64,000 nucleotides of DNA from Anaerolineales bacterium (GTDB taxonomy: Bacteria > Chloroflexota > Anaerolineae > Anaerolineales > UBA6663): NCBI GenBank assembly GCA_020850595.1, contig JADZEK010000160.1, forward strand, positions 1-64,000, read 5' to 3'. Under the pieces are notes generated by a model. That model was not told the origin of the DNA and did not search any database. It saw only the letters and a list, made by a program, of their open reading frames with translations. The position numbers and the translations under genes are program-made. Numbering within the stretch: the stretch's first letter is position 1; the number at the start of each line of letters is the position of its first letter. Shown here in pieces: positions 54,635-62,836 of the stretch.

Positions 54635-55375
54635 ATGACCAACACCCTCCCCCAGGGTGTTTTTATTGCACCCGGCGGGACCGCACTACCACCAACCCAA
54701 AACGCTCGGCGCGCCGCCATCTTCGCCAACGGCCCCCTGCCCGACCTGGCCGGTGCGCGCCGCGCCCTGGCCGCTACCGACCGCCTGATCGCCGCGGACG
54801 GCGGCCTGCGCCATCTGCGCGCGCTCGGCCTCACCCCCCACTTGCTCGTCGGCGACCTGGACTCGGTGACCCCCGCCGAGGCGCACGAGGCCGTGGCCGC
54901 CGGGGCGCAAGTGGAGCAGCACCCGGCCCGCAAAGACGAAACCGACCTGGAACTGGCGCTGCGCCGCGCCGTGGCCGACGGCGCGCAAGACGTGCTGATC
55001 TTTGGCGCGCTGGGCGGGCGCTGGGACCAGACACTGGCGAACCTGCTGCTGCTGGCCCACCCGGCCTACCGCGCCGTGCGGCTGCGCCTGCTCGACGGCC
55101 CGCAGCAGATTTACCTGGTGCGGGGCGCGACCGCCATCGAGGGCCGGCCGGGCGACACCGTATCGCTCGTGCCGCTCAGCGGCGACGCGCGCGGCGTGAC
55201 CACCACCGGACTTGACTATCCGCTGCACAACGGCATGCTGCCTTTTGGCGGCACGCTGGGGATCAGCAATGTGCTCATCGGCAGCGAGGCCACGGTGAGC
55301 GTGGGCGAGGGATTGGTGGCCTGCATTGTGTTCAGACCAGGCGCAGAACGAGAGAAGGCAGAGCATGAACGTTAA
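54635..55375 (+). CDS. thiN: Thiamine pyrophosphokinase
   Basis: The 246-residue enzyme makes thiamine pyrophosphate from thiamine and ATP. The family motifs are visible: AADGG near the start, VGDLDSV, KDETDLELAL and GALGGRWDQTLANL, followed by the C-terminal thiamine-binding beta domain (GLDYPLHNGML). The first 25 residues or so precede the usual family start; they are encoded across the riboswitch's hairpin terminator. No other start codon is available before the conserved part. It is the first gene of the thiamine operon. Confidence 0.9.
   Translation: MTNTLPQGVFIAPGGTALPPTQNARRAAIFANGPLPDLAGARRALAATDRLIAADGGLRHLRALGLTPHLLVGDLDSVTPAEAHEAVAAGAQVEQHPARKDETDLELALRRAVADGAQDVLIFGALGGRWDQTLANLLLLAHPAYRAVRLRLLDGPQQIYLVRGATAIEGRPGDTVSLVPLSGDARGVTTTGLDYPLHNGMLPFGGTLGISNVLIGSEATVSVGEGLVACIVFRPGAEREKAEHER
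54641..54667 (+). terminator. Intrinsic terminator within the thiN coding start
   Basis: ACACCCT-CCCCC-AGGGTGT forms a 7-bp stem followed by TTTTATT. It lies 7 bp after the thiN start codon and directly follows the TPP riboswitch, so it is the likely expression platform. Confidence 0.7.
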
Positions 55376-56432
55376 GGAAATACTGATCTATGCGGCGGTG
55401 GCCGCAACGGCGCTGGCGGGCTGCGCGCCCGCCGCCACCGCCACCCCGACCCCCAGCGGAGCGCGCACGCTGACCGTGATGACACACGACTCGTTCGCCA
55501 TGAGCGCCGACCTGAAGACCGCCTTCGAGGCCGAGCACCACGTCACCCTGCAATTCCTGCAATCCGGTGACACGGGCGAGGCGCTGGGCAAGGCCATCCT
55601 CGCCAGCGGCCAGCCGCTGGCCGATGTGTTCTACGGCGTAGACAACACCTTCCTCAGCCGCGCGCTGCAAGAGAACCTGTTCGAGCCATACAACTCGCCG
55701 CTGCTGAGCGCCATCCCCGACGAGTTCGAGCTAGACGACCAGCACCGTGCCCTGCCGGTGGACTACGGCGATGTATGCCTGAACTACGACATCGCCTACT
55801 TCGGCGAGCGCGGCCTGACCCCGCCCGCCGACCTGGAGGACCTGCTCAAGCCGGAATACAAAGGCCTGGTGGTGGTCGAGAACCCGGCCACCTCGTCGCC
55901 GGGACTGGCCTTCCTGCTGGCGACCATCGGCCACTTCGGCGAAGACGGCTACCTCGGCTATTGGGCGGCGCTGCGCGCCAACGGCGTGGAGGTCGTCAAC
56001 GACTGGGAGACGGCTTACTACACTGAGTTCAGCGGCTCGTCCGGCCGGGGGCCGCGGCCTATCGTCGTCTCCTACGGCTCCAGCCCGCCGTTCGAAGTGC
56101 TCTACGCCGATCCGCCGATCACCACCGCGCCGACCGCGGCCGTCACTGGCGCGGGCAGCTGCTTCCGCCAGGTTGAGTTTGTGGGCATCCTCACCGGCAC
56201 GCCCAACCGCGATCTGGCCGAAGCCTGGGTAGACTTCATGCTCTCGACCCCGTTCCAGGAAGACATGCCGCTGCAAATGTACGTCTTCCCCGTGAACCAC
56301 GACGCCCAGCTCGACGCGACCTTCCAGAAATACCTGGCGAAGCCGGAAACCACGGCCCACGTGGACCCGCAGGCCATCGCCGAGAAGCGCGAGACCTGGA
56401 TCGAGGCCTGGACGACGGCTGTGCTGCGGTAA
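55365..56432 (+). CDS. thiB: Thiamine ABC transporter, substrate-binding lipoprotein
   Basis: The 355-residue lipoprotein (signal TALAGCAP) is a ThiB-type binding protein: LTVMTHDSFAMS, DVFYGVDNTFLSRAL, PVDYGDVCLNYD and ENPATSSPGLAFLL are family blocks. It would bind thiamine or its phosphates outside the cell. ATG 55365 overlaps the thiN stop by 11 bp, so translation is coupled. Confidence 0.92.
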   Translation: MNVKEILIYAAVAATALAGCAPAATATPTPSGARTLTVMTHDSFAMSADLKTAFEAEHHVTLQFLQSGDTGEALGKAILASGQPLADVFYGVDNTFLSRALQENLFEPYNSPLLSAIPDEFELDDQHRALPVDYGDVCLNYDIAYFGERGLTPPADLEDLLKPEYKGLVVVENPATSSPGLAFLLATIGHFGEDGYLGYWAALRANGVEVVNDWETAYYTEFSGSSGRGPRPIVVSYGSSPPFEVLYADPPITTAPTAAVTGAGSCFRQVEFVGILTGTPNRDLAEAWVDFMLSTPFQEDMPLQMYVFPVNHDAQLDATFQKYLAKPETTAHVDPQAIAEKRETWIEAWTTAVLR

Positions 56433-56510
56433 GATGACGGCCGGGACACTCGGGTTGGGCCTTGGGCGCGCAGGTGAGGCGCTCCTGGCAGTCGGCCAGA
56501 CGGCGACGGC

Positions 56511-58250
56511 ATGAAGACGGCTGCCTGGCGCTGGGCGTTGCCGCTGGCCCCGGTGGCCGCCTTCCTGGCCGTCTTTTACTTCTACCCGCTGGCCGCCATC
56601 GGGCAGGCCAGCCTGGCGCGCGCGGCGGGCGGGCTGGGCGAGGCCGTCGGGCAAGTCTTCGGCTCGGCCGCGCTGCGCGGCGTGTTCGCCTTCACCGTGT
56701 GGCAGGCGGCCCTCTCCACCCTGCTCACGCTGGCCGTCGGCCTGCCGGGGGCCTACCTGCTGGCGCGCTTCCGCTTTCGCGGCCAAGGGCTGCTGCGGGC
56801 GCTGACAGCCGTGCCGTTCGTGCTGCCCACGCTCGTGGTCGCGACGGCCTTCAACGCCTTGCTCGGCCCGCGTGGCTGGGTCAACCTGGGCTTCATGGCG
56901 GCCTTCGACCTGAGCGCGCCGCCCATTGCCTTTGTCAACACCTTCGGCGCAATCCTGCTGGCGCACGTTTTCTACAACACCACCATCGTGCTGCGGCTGG
57001 TGGGCGACTTCTGGTCGCGGCTCGATCCGCGCCTGGTCGCGGCGGCGCGGGCGCTCGGGGCAAGCCCGCCGCGCGCCTTCTGGGAGGTGACCTTGCCGCT
57101 GCTGGCCCCGGCGCTGGGCGCGGCGGCGCTGCTGGTCTTCATCTTCGACTTCACCAGTTTCGGCGTGGTGCTGGTGCTGGGCGGGCCGCGCTTCGCCACG
57201 CTGGAGACGGAAATTTACCGGCAGACCATTTACCTCTTCAACCTGCCGGTCGCGGCCGTGCTGGCGCTGATCCAACTGCTGTGCACGCTGGCCTTGAGCG
57301 TGGTCTACTCGCGCCTCGCGGCCCGCGCTGCGGCTCCGCTCAGTTTGCGCGCCGCGCGCGACACGCGCCGGCCTCTGCGCACCTGGCGGGCGCGGCTGGG
57401 GGCCGGGCTGCTCATCGGCGGGCTGGGCGCGCTGCTGGTGCTGCCGCTGGCGGCGCTGGCCGGGCGCTCGGTGGCCCGGCTGGAGGCCGAGCGCGGCCAG
57501 AGCGGGCCGGTACAGCGCGGCTTCACGTTGGCTTACTATCAGGAGTTGGGCCAGAACCGGCGCAACAACCTGTTCTTCGTGCCGCCCACGGCCGCCATCG
57601 CCAACTCGCTGACGACGGCCGCCGCCACGGTGGGGCTGGCGCTGGCGCTCGGCCTGCCCGCCGCCTGGGCGGTGGTCGCAGCTACACCAGGCTCGAATGT
57701 GACACCTGAGCGTGACGCTGCTTACACGGCCGGCCTGGCGCTCGATGCGCTGCTGCTACTGCCGCTGGGCACCTCGGCCGTGACGCTGGGCTTGGGCTTT
57801 ATCGTCGCGCTCGACACGCCGCCGCTCGATCTGCGCGCCTCGCCGCTGCTGCTGCCGCTGGCGCACACGCTCGTGGCGCTGCCGTTCGTGGTGCGCTCGC
57901 TCGTGCCCGCGCTGCGCAGCATCCGCCCCCGGCTGCGGCAGGCGGCGGCCGTGCTGGGGGCCGACCCGGCCCGCGTGTGGCGCGAGATTGACCTGCCGCT
58001 GGTGGGCCGCGCCGTGCTCGTGGCGGCCACCTTTGCCTTCACGCTCTCGCTGGGCGAGTTTGGGGCCACCGCCGTCATCGCGCGGCCGGAGCACCCCACG
58101 GTGCCGGTCGTCATCTACCGGCTGCTGGGACTGCCGGGCGCGCTCAACTACGGGCAGGCGCTGGCCCTCAGCACCATCCTCATGGCCGTCTGCGCGGTGG
58201 GCATCCTGGCTATCGAGCGGCTGCGCGTCGGCGAGGTGGGTGAATTTTGA
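56511..58250 (+). CDS. thiP: Thiamine ABC transporter permease, two-domain
   Basis: The 579-residue protein has two fused permease halves of about six helices each. The ATPase-contact loops are visible as ALGASPPRAFWEVTLPLLAP and, in the second half, VLGADPARVWREIDLPLVGR. This matches ThiP. It lies 78 bp after thiB and overlaps the ATPase gene by 4 bp. Confidence 0.92.
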   Translation: MKTAAWRWALPLAPVAAFLAVFYFYPLAAIGQASLARAAGGLGEAVGQVFGSAALRGVFAFTVWQAALSTLLTLAVGLPGAYLLARFRFRGQGLLRALTAVPFVLPTLVVATAFNALLGPRGWVNLGFMAAFDLSAPPIAFVNTFGAILLAHVFYNTTIVLRLVGDFWSRLDPRLVAAARALGASPPRAFWEVTLPLLAPALGAAALLVFIFDFTSFGVVLVLGGPRFATLETEIYRQTIYLFNLPVAAVLALIQLLCTLALSVVYSRLAARAAAPLSLRAARDTRRPLRTWRARLGAGLLIGGLGALLVLPLAALAGRSVARLEAERGQSGPVQRGFTLAYYQELGQNRRNNLFFVPPTAAIANSLTTAAATVGLALALGLPAAWAVVAATPGSNVTPERDAAYTAGLALDALLLLPLGTSAVTLGLGFIVALDTPPLDLRASPLLLPLAHTLVALPFVVRSLVPALRSIRPRLRQAAAVLGADPARVWREIDLPLVGRAVLVAATFAFTLSLGEFGATAVIARPEHPTVPVVIYRLLGLPGALNYGQALALSTILMAVCAVGILAIERLRVGEVGEF

Positions 58251-59353
58251 GCGCGACGCACGTCACCCCGGCGTTGGAGGTCGTAAACGTCAGCAAGGCG
58301 TTCGGCGGCGCGCCCGCCGTGGATGGCGTGTCGTTCACGCTGGCCGCGGGCGAGGTGCTGGCGCTGCTCGGGCCGAGCGGCAGCGGCAAGTCTACCCTGC
58401 TGGGACTGATCGCCGGGCTGGAAGCGCCGGACACGGGCGAGGTGCGCTGGGCGGGGAAGTCGCTGGCGGACGTGCCCATCCACGCGCGCGGCTTCGGGCT
58501 TATGTTCCAAGACTACGCCTTGTTCCCGCATAAGGACGTGGCCGGTAACGTGGGCTTCGGCCTGCGGATGCGCGGACAGGCCCCCGCGGCGGTGGCAGCG
58601 GGCGTGCGCGACGCGCTAGCCCTGGTGGGCCTGAGGGGCTTCGAGCGCCGCGACGTGAACACGCTCTCCGGCGGCGAACAGCAGCGCGTGGCGCTGGCCC
58701 GCGCCCTGGCCCCCCGCCCGCAACTGCTGCTGCTCGACGAGCCGCTGGGCGCGCTCGACCGGGCGCTGCGCGAACGGCTGCTCGAAGAACTGGGCGGCAT
58801 CCTGCGCCAACTGAGCCAAACGACGATCTACGTGACGCACGACCAGGAGGAAGCGTTCGCGCTGGCCGACCGGGTGCTCATCCTCCGCCAGGGGCGCGTG
58901 GCGCAAGCGGGCGCGCCCGCCGAGGTCTACGCTCGGCCCGCCTCGCGCTTCGTGGCTGAGTTCCTGGGCTGGCGCAACCTGCTACCGGCGCGACTGGCGC
59001 GTGGGCAGGGCGCGGAGGGCTGGGTGGCGCTGACCGACGCGGGACAGTTGCGCCTCGCCGCGGAGGACGTGCCGCCGGGTCTGGCGGGCGCGCCGGCGGT
59101 AACGCTGGGCGTGCGGGCCGAGGCTTTGCAGCCGGCGCGCCCCGACGAGCCGGCCGACCTGGAAGGCACGCTCGTCGAGCAAGCGCTGCGCGGCAGCCGC
59201 CGCCGTGTGACCGTGCGGGTGGGCCGCGCCGACCTGCTGGCGCTGTGGGACGGCGCGCAGCCCGCCCCGGCACTCGGCGCGCCGGTGCGGCTGCGGCTTG
59301 GCCCGCGCGCCCTCACGGTGCTCCCGGAAGAAATGGATAGGCTACATGGGTGA
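58247..59353 (+). CDS. thiQ: Thiamine ABC transporter ATP-binding protein
   Basis: The 368-residue ATPase has Walker A GPSGSGKST, LSGGEQQRVALARAL, LLLLDEPLGALDR and an H-loop (TIYVTHDQEE), with a C-terminal TOBE-like region after about residue 245. It powers the ThiP permease. It starts with TTG at 58247, overlapping the thiP stop (TTGA). The usual E. coli ThiQ is shorter and lacks the TOBE part. Confidence 0.9.
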   Translation: MSATHVTPALEVVNVSKAFGGAPAVDGVSFTLAAGEVLALLGPSGSGKSTLLGLIAGLEAPDTGEVRWAGKSLADVPIHARGFGLMFQDYALFPHKDVAGNVGFGLRMRGQAPAAVAAGVRDALALVGLRGFERRDVNTLSGGEQQRVALARALAPRPQLLLLDEPLGALDRALRERLLEELGGILRQLSQTTIYVTHDQEEAFALADRVLILRQGRVAQAGAPAEVYARPASRFVAEFLGWRNLLPARLARGQGAEGWVALTDAGQLRLAAEDVPPGLAGAPAVTLGVRAEALQPARPDEPADLEGTLVEQALRGSRRRVTVRVGRADLLALWDGAQPAPALGAPVRLRLGPRALTVLPEEMDRLHG

Positions 59354-59843
59354 GCGTGTGACGGTGCAGAAGCTCAACGCGGCGGGAGAGGTGGCCGTGA
59401 CCTGGGCGGGTGAGGTGCTGGCGCGCACGGCCGCCAGCGTGCAGCTCGCGGCGACCTTCACGCGCGGGCCGCTAGACTTGGGCTATGTGACGCTGCGGCC
59501 CGGCGACCGCTTCGTCGAGTGGTTCTACGCCGACCGCTGGTACAACATCTTCGCCATCTACAACGTGGGCGACGGCGCGTTCAAGGGCTGGTACTGCAAC
59601 ATCACGCGCCCGGCCGAAATCGGCCCCAACCCGGCCGGGCCGGGGCTGCTGGTGCGCGCCGTGGACCTGGCGCTCGATTACTTTCGCCAGCCCGGCGGCG
59701 CGGAGTTGGTGCTGGACGAGGATGAGTTCGCGGCGCTGGCCCTGCCGCCCGGCGAGGCGCGGCAGTGCCGCGTAGCGCTGGCAGAACTCAGGATATTGGC
59801 CGCGGCGGGTGAGGGGCCGTTCGCGCTGCCGGCCACGGGCTAG
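59346..59843 (+). CDS. DUF402 domain protein
   Basis: The 165-residue protein matches DUF402: FVEWFYADRWYNIFAIYN, GWYCNITRP and VDLALDYFRQPGG with a later DEDEF acidic run. Relatives are nucleoside tri- and diphosphatases or RNA-binding proteins; the acidic residues suit metal-dependent phosphatase activity. It overlaps thiQ by 8 bp, so it belongs to the thiamine operon. A role in phosphorylated thiamine or nucleotide turnover is a guess. Confidence 0.82.
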   Translation: MGERVTVQKLNAAGEVAVTWAGEVLARTAASVQLAATFTRGPLDLGYVTLRPGDRFVEWFYADRWYNIFAIYNVGDGAFKGWYCNITRPAEIGPNPAGPGLLVRAVDLALDYFRQPGGAELVLDEDEFAALALPPGEARQCRVALAELRILAAAGEGPFALPATG

Positions 59844-59873
59844 GCTCGGCGGCCCGCGGACGGGCGACACAAA

Positions 59874-59912
59874 CACGAAAGCCCCGGCCGGAGCGCGGCG
59901 GGGGCCTTCGCG
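59874..59912. terminator. GC-rich hairpin between convergent genes
   Basis: GCCCCGGCCG and CGGCGGGGGC can pair with small mismatches around GAGCG. T-runs on both sides are short, so termination strength is uncertain; it could serve both the thiamine operon and the small membrane gene. Confidence 0.4.
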
Positions 59913-59938
59913 ACAGATGGTCGGTTGCGCGCGGGCGC

Positions 59939-60121
59939 TTAGAACAGGGCCGAGCAGCTCGCGGCGGTGCCCATGAGCATGTCGCCGCAGCTCCAGGCCA
60001 CGGGCAGGGCCACGGCCACGCAGCAGCAGCACAACACCACCACGGCAATTACAATGATCATGGTGGTGTTGTTTTTCTTGGGCGCGGCGGGCGCCGGGGG
60101 CATACCCATCTGATTGTTCAT
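59939..60121 (-). CDS. Small membrane protein with a four-cysteine helix
   Basis: The 60-residue protein has a soluble Pro/Ala-rich start and one membrane helix, MIIVIAVVVLCCCCVAVALP, holding four adjacent Cys, then WSCGDML. GGAGAG precedes ATG 60121. The Cys run may be lipidated or bind metal; function unknown. Confidence 0.65.
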   Translation of the reverse strand: MNNQMGMPPAPAAPKKNNTTMIIVIAVVVLCCCCVAVALPVAWSCGDMLMGTAASCSALF

Positions 60122-60200
60122 GCGACTCTCCTCCGTGCTGGCTAATGACGAACCCCGCGCCCCGGCCAAACCGGGCGCGGGCCGAACTTGCTGACCGCAG

Positions 60201-60557
60201 CTACCCCCACGCGCTCACCAGCGGCAGCCAACCCGTTGGGTCGTTGGTGACCGACGGGATGAGCAGCGGCAGGGCACAGAGGCCGGTGAACACGGCCGCG
60301 AAGCCGCACAACCCCACCACCAACAGCCCCAGGCCGATGTAACCCAGCGCCAGGCCGACCGTCGCCAGGCCGTCGCCGGTCAGCTCCCCGTCGCTTTCCG
60401 CAATTTCCCGCTTGGCGCGGTAGCCGGCAGCGACCGCAATGATACTCCCGAAGAGCGGAAACACCGAAAGCCCCAGGATGCCCGCCACCAGGCTGAGGGT
60501 GGCGGTGGGGCTGGTCTGCGCCGGCTGGTAGCCGTAGAGCGGCGGATCGGACGCCAT
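60201..60557 (-). CDS. DUF4190-type membrane protein, copy 2
   Basis: The 118-residue protein has a short Pro/Gln-rich start (YGYQPAQTSP), then two or three membrane helices with LSLVAGILGLSVFPLFGSII and GLATVGLALGYIGLGL. It is a paralogue of the gene 15 bp upstream. Family role unknown. Confidence 0.72.
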   Translation of the reverse strand: MASDPPLYGYQPAQTSPTATLSLVAGILGLSVFPLFGSIIAVAAGYRAKREIAESDGELTGDGLATVGLALGYIGLGLLVVGLCGFAAVFTGLCALPLLIPSVTNDPTGWLPLVSAWG

Positions 60558-60572
60558 GCCCGCCGGCCCGGC

Positions 60573-60911
60573 CTAGACCAACCCGGCCACGATCGGCAGC
60601 AGGCTGCTCTGGCCGCTGGTGGCGACGAGGATGAAGGGCAGCGCGAACAGGATGGCAAAGATGCAGGCGAAGATCACGCCCAGGCCGAGGCCGATGTAGC
60701 CCAGCACCAGGCCCCAGGTGGCCGCGCCCGCGCCGCCCAGCGTGCCGCCGCTGCGGGCGATCTCGCCCTTGGCCATGTGCCCGGTGACCACGGCCACCAG
60801 GCTGCCGAAAAACGGGAAGATGGTGAAGCCGCAAATCGCCGCGATCAGGCTAATGATCGCCAGGGTGCTGTTCTGCGGAGCGGGCTGGTATTGCGGGTAG
60901 TTAGGCTGCAT
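60573..60911 (-). CDS. DUF4190-type membrane protein, copy 1
   Basis: The 112-residue protein starts MQPNYPQYQPAPQNSTLAII and has the same layout as the following gene, including FTIFPFFGSLVAVVTGHMAK and GLVLGYIGLGLGV. The two probably arose by tandem duplication. GGAG lies before ATG 60911, which decides the start. Confidence 0.74.
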   Translation of the reverse strand: MQPNYPQYQPAPQNSTLAIISLIAAICGFTIFPFFGSLVAVVTGHMAKGEIARSGGTLGGAGAATWGLVLGYIGLGLGVIFACIFAILFALPFILVATSGQSSLLPIVAGLV

Positions 60912-60922
60912 GAGTAAGCTCC

Positions 60923-61501
60923 TTAGGCTTGGCGGGCGGCGGCGGCGCGGTCGGCGCGCTTCCACAGCCAACCAATAATGAGGGCTAGCACCAGGCACAG
61001 CAGTAACGTGCCCACGATGGGCAGGATGACGGCCAGCACCGACACCAACAGCGCCAGCAGGTCTTCGAGCACGCTGACGAGGGGGTTGGCCAGGCCGCCG
61101 GTCGTGGCGGTGACGGCGGGTCGCAGCACCACGCTCTTGGCGGCGTGCACGCTGCCCGCCACCAGCAGGCCCAGGATCACGGCCACCACCGGGTCAAGGT
61201 GGGCCACCACGCCGGTGCTGGCGGCGAAGAGCACCGCCCCAGCCGTGGGCCGCACAAAGGTCTGGATGGCGTCATTGGCGTGGTTGATGGCGGGCACTTT
61301 GTCGGCGAAGAACTCCACCACCAGCAGCACCGTCAGCGCGCCGATGACCCACCAACTCTCCAGGACATCCCAGGGCTTGCCAAGCTGGATGAAGTCGGTG
61401 AAGCGCGCTGTGAGGGCCACCACCAGCAGCGGCAGGTAGGCGTTTAGCCCGGCGCTGCCCGACAACCCAAACGCGGCGAGGAGGTTGGTCAATACGTCCA
61501 T
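60923..61501 (-). CDS. DUF4126 membrane protein
   Basis: The 192-residue protein has about five membrane helices. The DUF4126 pattern is visible at GLSGSAGLNAYLPLLVVALT and FFADKVPAINHANDAIQTFV. Role unknown. It is in the reverse-strand run with the DUF4190 pair and the DUF2085 gene. Confidence 0.82.
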   Translation of the reverse strand: MDVLTNLLAAFGLSGSAGLNAYLPLLVVALTARFTDFIQLGKPWDVLESWWVIGALTVLLVVEFFADKVPAINHANDAIQTFVRPTAGAVLFAASTGVVAHLDPVVAVILGLLVAGSVHAAKSVVLRPAVTATTGGLANPLVSVLEDLLALLVSVLAVILPIVGTLLLCLVLALIIGWLWKRADRAAAARQA

Positions 61502-61521
61502 CGTCGTCTCCCATCTCCCGG

Positions 61522-62364
61522 CTAATTCAGGCCGGGCAGCCCGCTCCAGGTGTGAAAGACCGAGTAGCGCAGCCAGTCAATCGCGCCGATCTCAAGCATC
61601 GCCAGCGTGAAGCCCGCCAGCAGGGGCAGGGCCGCGCTCGCCGGCGTCCGCGCCTTGTTTTCCTGCTTCAAAGCGATCAGCAGGATGGTGGTGTTCAGCG
61701 CCACCAGGATGGCCAGCACGCCCACCACGCTGAGCAGGGCGAGGGGGTACAGGAAGATCACCTGGTCGGTGAAGATCAACCCGGCGATGATGGCGGCCAG
61801 GCCGACCAGCAGCGCCAGTTCGCGCCAGCGCCCCAACACCGGGCGGTCTTCCCAATCGGCCCAGAGCGTCTGGTTGAACACCGGCACCATCAGCCCGGCC
61901 AGCGCCAGGCCGTTGAGCAGGCCGGTGATGACGCGCAGGCTGTTGTTCGGCTCGTATAGGCGCGGCAGGCCGGGGAAGAAGTTCAGATATGAATTGACGC
62001 CGTCAACACCCATGAGGCCGATAAAGGCCAGCAGCGCCACGAAGATCGGCGCGCGCGGCATGCCGCCCGCCCGCCGCCGCCCCAGGGCCAGCAGGGTGAC
62101 CATGCCCAGCAGCACGCCCAGGTAAATGCCCGTGCAGCGCGCGCACAGCGGGAACTGCGCGTTGCCGATGTGCAGGGAGTGGCTGTCAATGCGGTGGCAG
62201 ATGGCGTAGCCGATGGCGCCCGCCTTGCCCAGGATGCCTTCCGGCGTGTTCAGCAACCACGACACCACGGCCACCGCGGCCACGCCCCCCACCAGGTATG
62301 GCAGATAGCGTTGTGTGGGCGGGTGAGCGGCGGGCGGTAGCGATTCGAGCGAAACGTCTGACAT
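61522..62364 (-). CDS. DUF2085 membrane protein
   Basis: The 280-residue protein has about seven membrane helices. The family's conserved part is visible: ICHRIDSHSLHIGNAQFPLC then ARCTGIYLG, with Cys and His residues that may bind metal. Role unknown. It is probably the first gene of the reverse run to 59939. Confidence 0.82.
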   Translation of the reverse strand: MSDVSLESLPPAAHPPTQRYLPYLVGGVAAVAVVSWLLNTPEGILGKAGAIGYAICHRIDSHSLHIGNAQFPLCARCTGIYLGVLLGMVTLLALGRRRAGGMPRAPIFVALLAFIGLMGVDGVNSYLNFFPGLPRLYEPNNSLRVITGLLNGLALAGLMVPVFNQTLWADWEDRPVLGRWRELALLVGLAAIIAGLIFTDQVIFLYPLALLSVVGVLAILVALNTTILLIALKQENKARTPASAALPLLAGFTLAMLEIGAIDWLRYSVFHTWSGLPGLN

Positions 62365-62537
62365 GCCTCACCAATAAGCACTGCGCGCCTGGGCCGGCGC
62401 CCCGACGCCTCCGCAACGTTGAATGGCGGCCGAAATCACCGACGGATCGAGGCGATTATATGCTTCCCATACGTGGAAGGCAACCAATGGTTGCGCCGCG
62501 GCCACGGCCCGCGCATGATTTTGAGGCGATGGTTTTC

Positions 62538-62566
62538 TTGACACACCCCCCTCCGGCCGGTATAAT
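62538..62566 (+). promoter_or_regulatory. Consensus sigma-70 promoter of tRNA-Asn
   Basis: TTGACA and TATAAT are 17 bp apart, a perfect consensus. The TATAAT ends 12 bp before the tRNA. Confidence 0.92.
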
Positions 62567-62578
62567 CTCGCTCGCCCT

Positions 62579-62654
62579 TCCTCGATAGCTCAATCGGCAG
62601 AGCAATCGGCTGTTAACCGATGGGTTGCTGGTTCGAGTCCAGCTCGAGGAGCCA
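62579..62654 (+). tRNA. tRNA-Asn(GUU)
   Basis: The cloverleaf is complete: acceptor TCCTCGA/TCGAGGA, D arm GCTC...GAGC, anticodon loop CTGTTAA, T arm with GGTTCGAGTCC, discriminator G and encoded CCA (62652-62654). Confidence 0.97.
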
Positions 62655-62665
62655 ACGGTCCCCAG

Positions 62666-62692
62666 ACAGGCGAGAGCGCTCTCGCCTGTTTT
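62666..62692 (+). terminator. Intrinsic terminator after tRNA-Asn
   Basis: ACAGGCGAGAGC and GCTCTCGCCTGT form a 12-bp perfect stem followed by TTTT. Confidence 0.88.
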
Positions 62693-62836
62693 GCTGCCAG
62701 GGGCCGGCGGCCAGGGGCAAGCGCCGGGCCGGGGGGTCGCTTGGCAGCCCGGCCGCGGGCGGGGCCGAGGTTGCTTTCTACCCGGCCGCGCCTACAATAA
62801 CAGGCGCAGGCCAGTCGGCATGATTGGCTGGTTACG

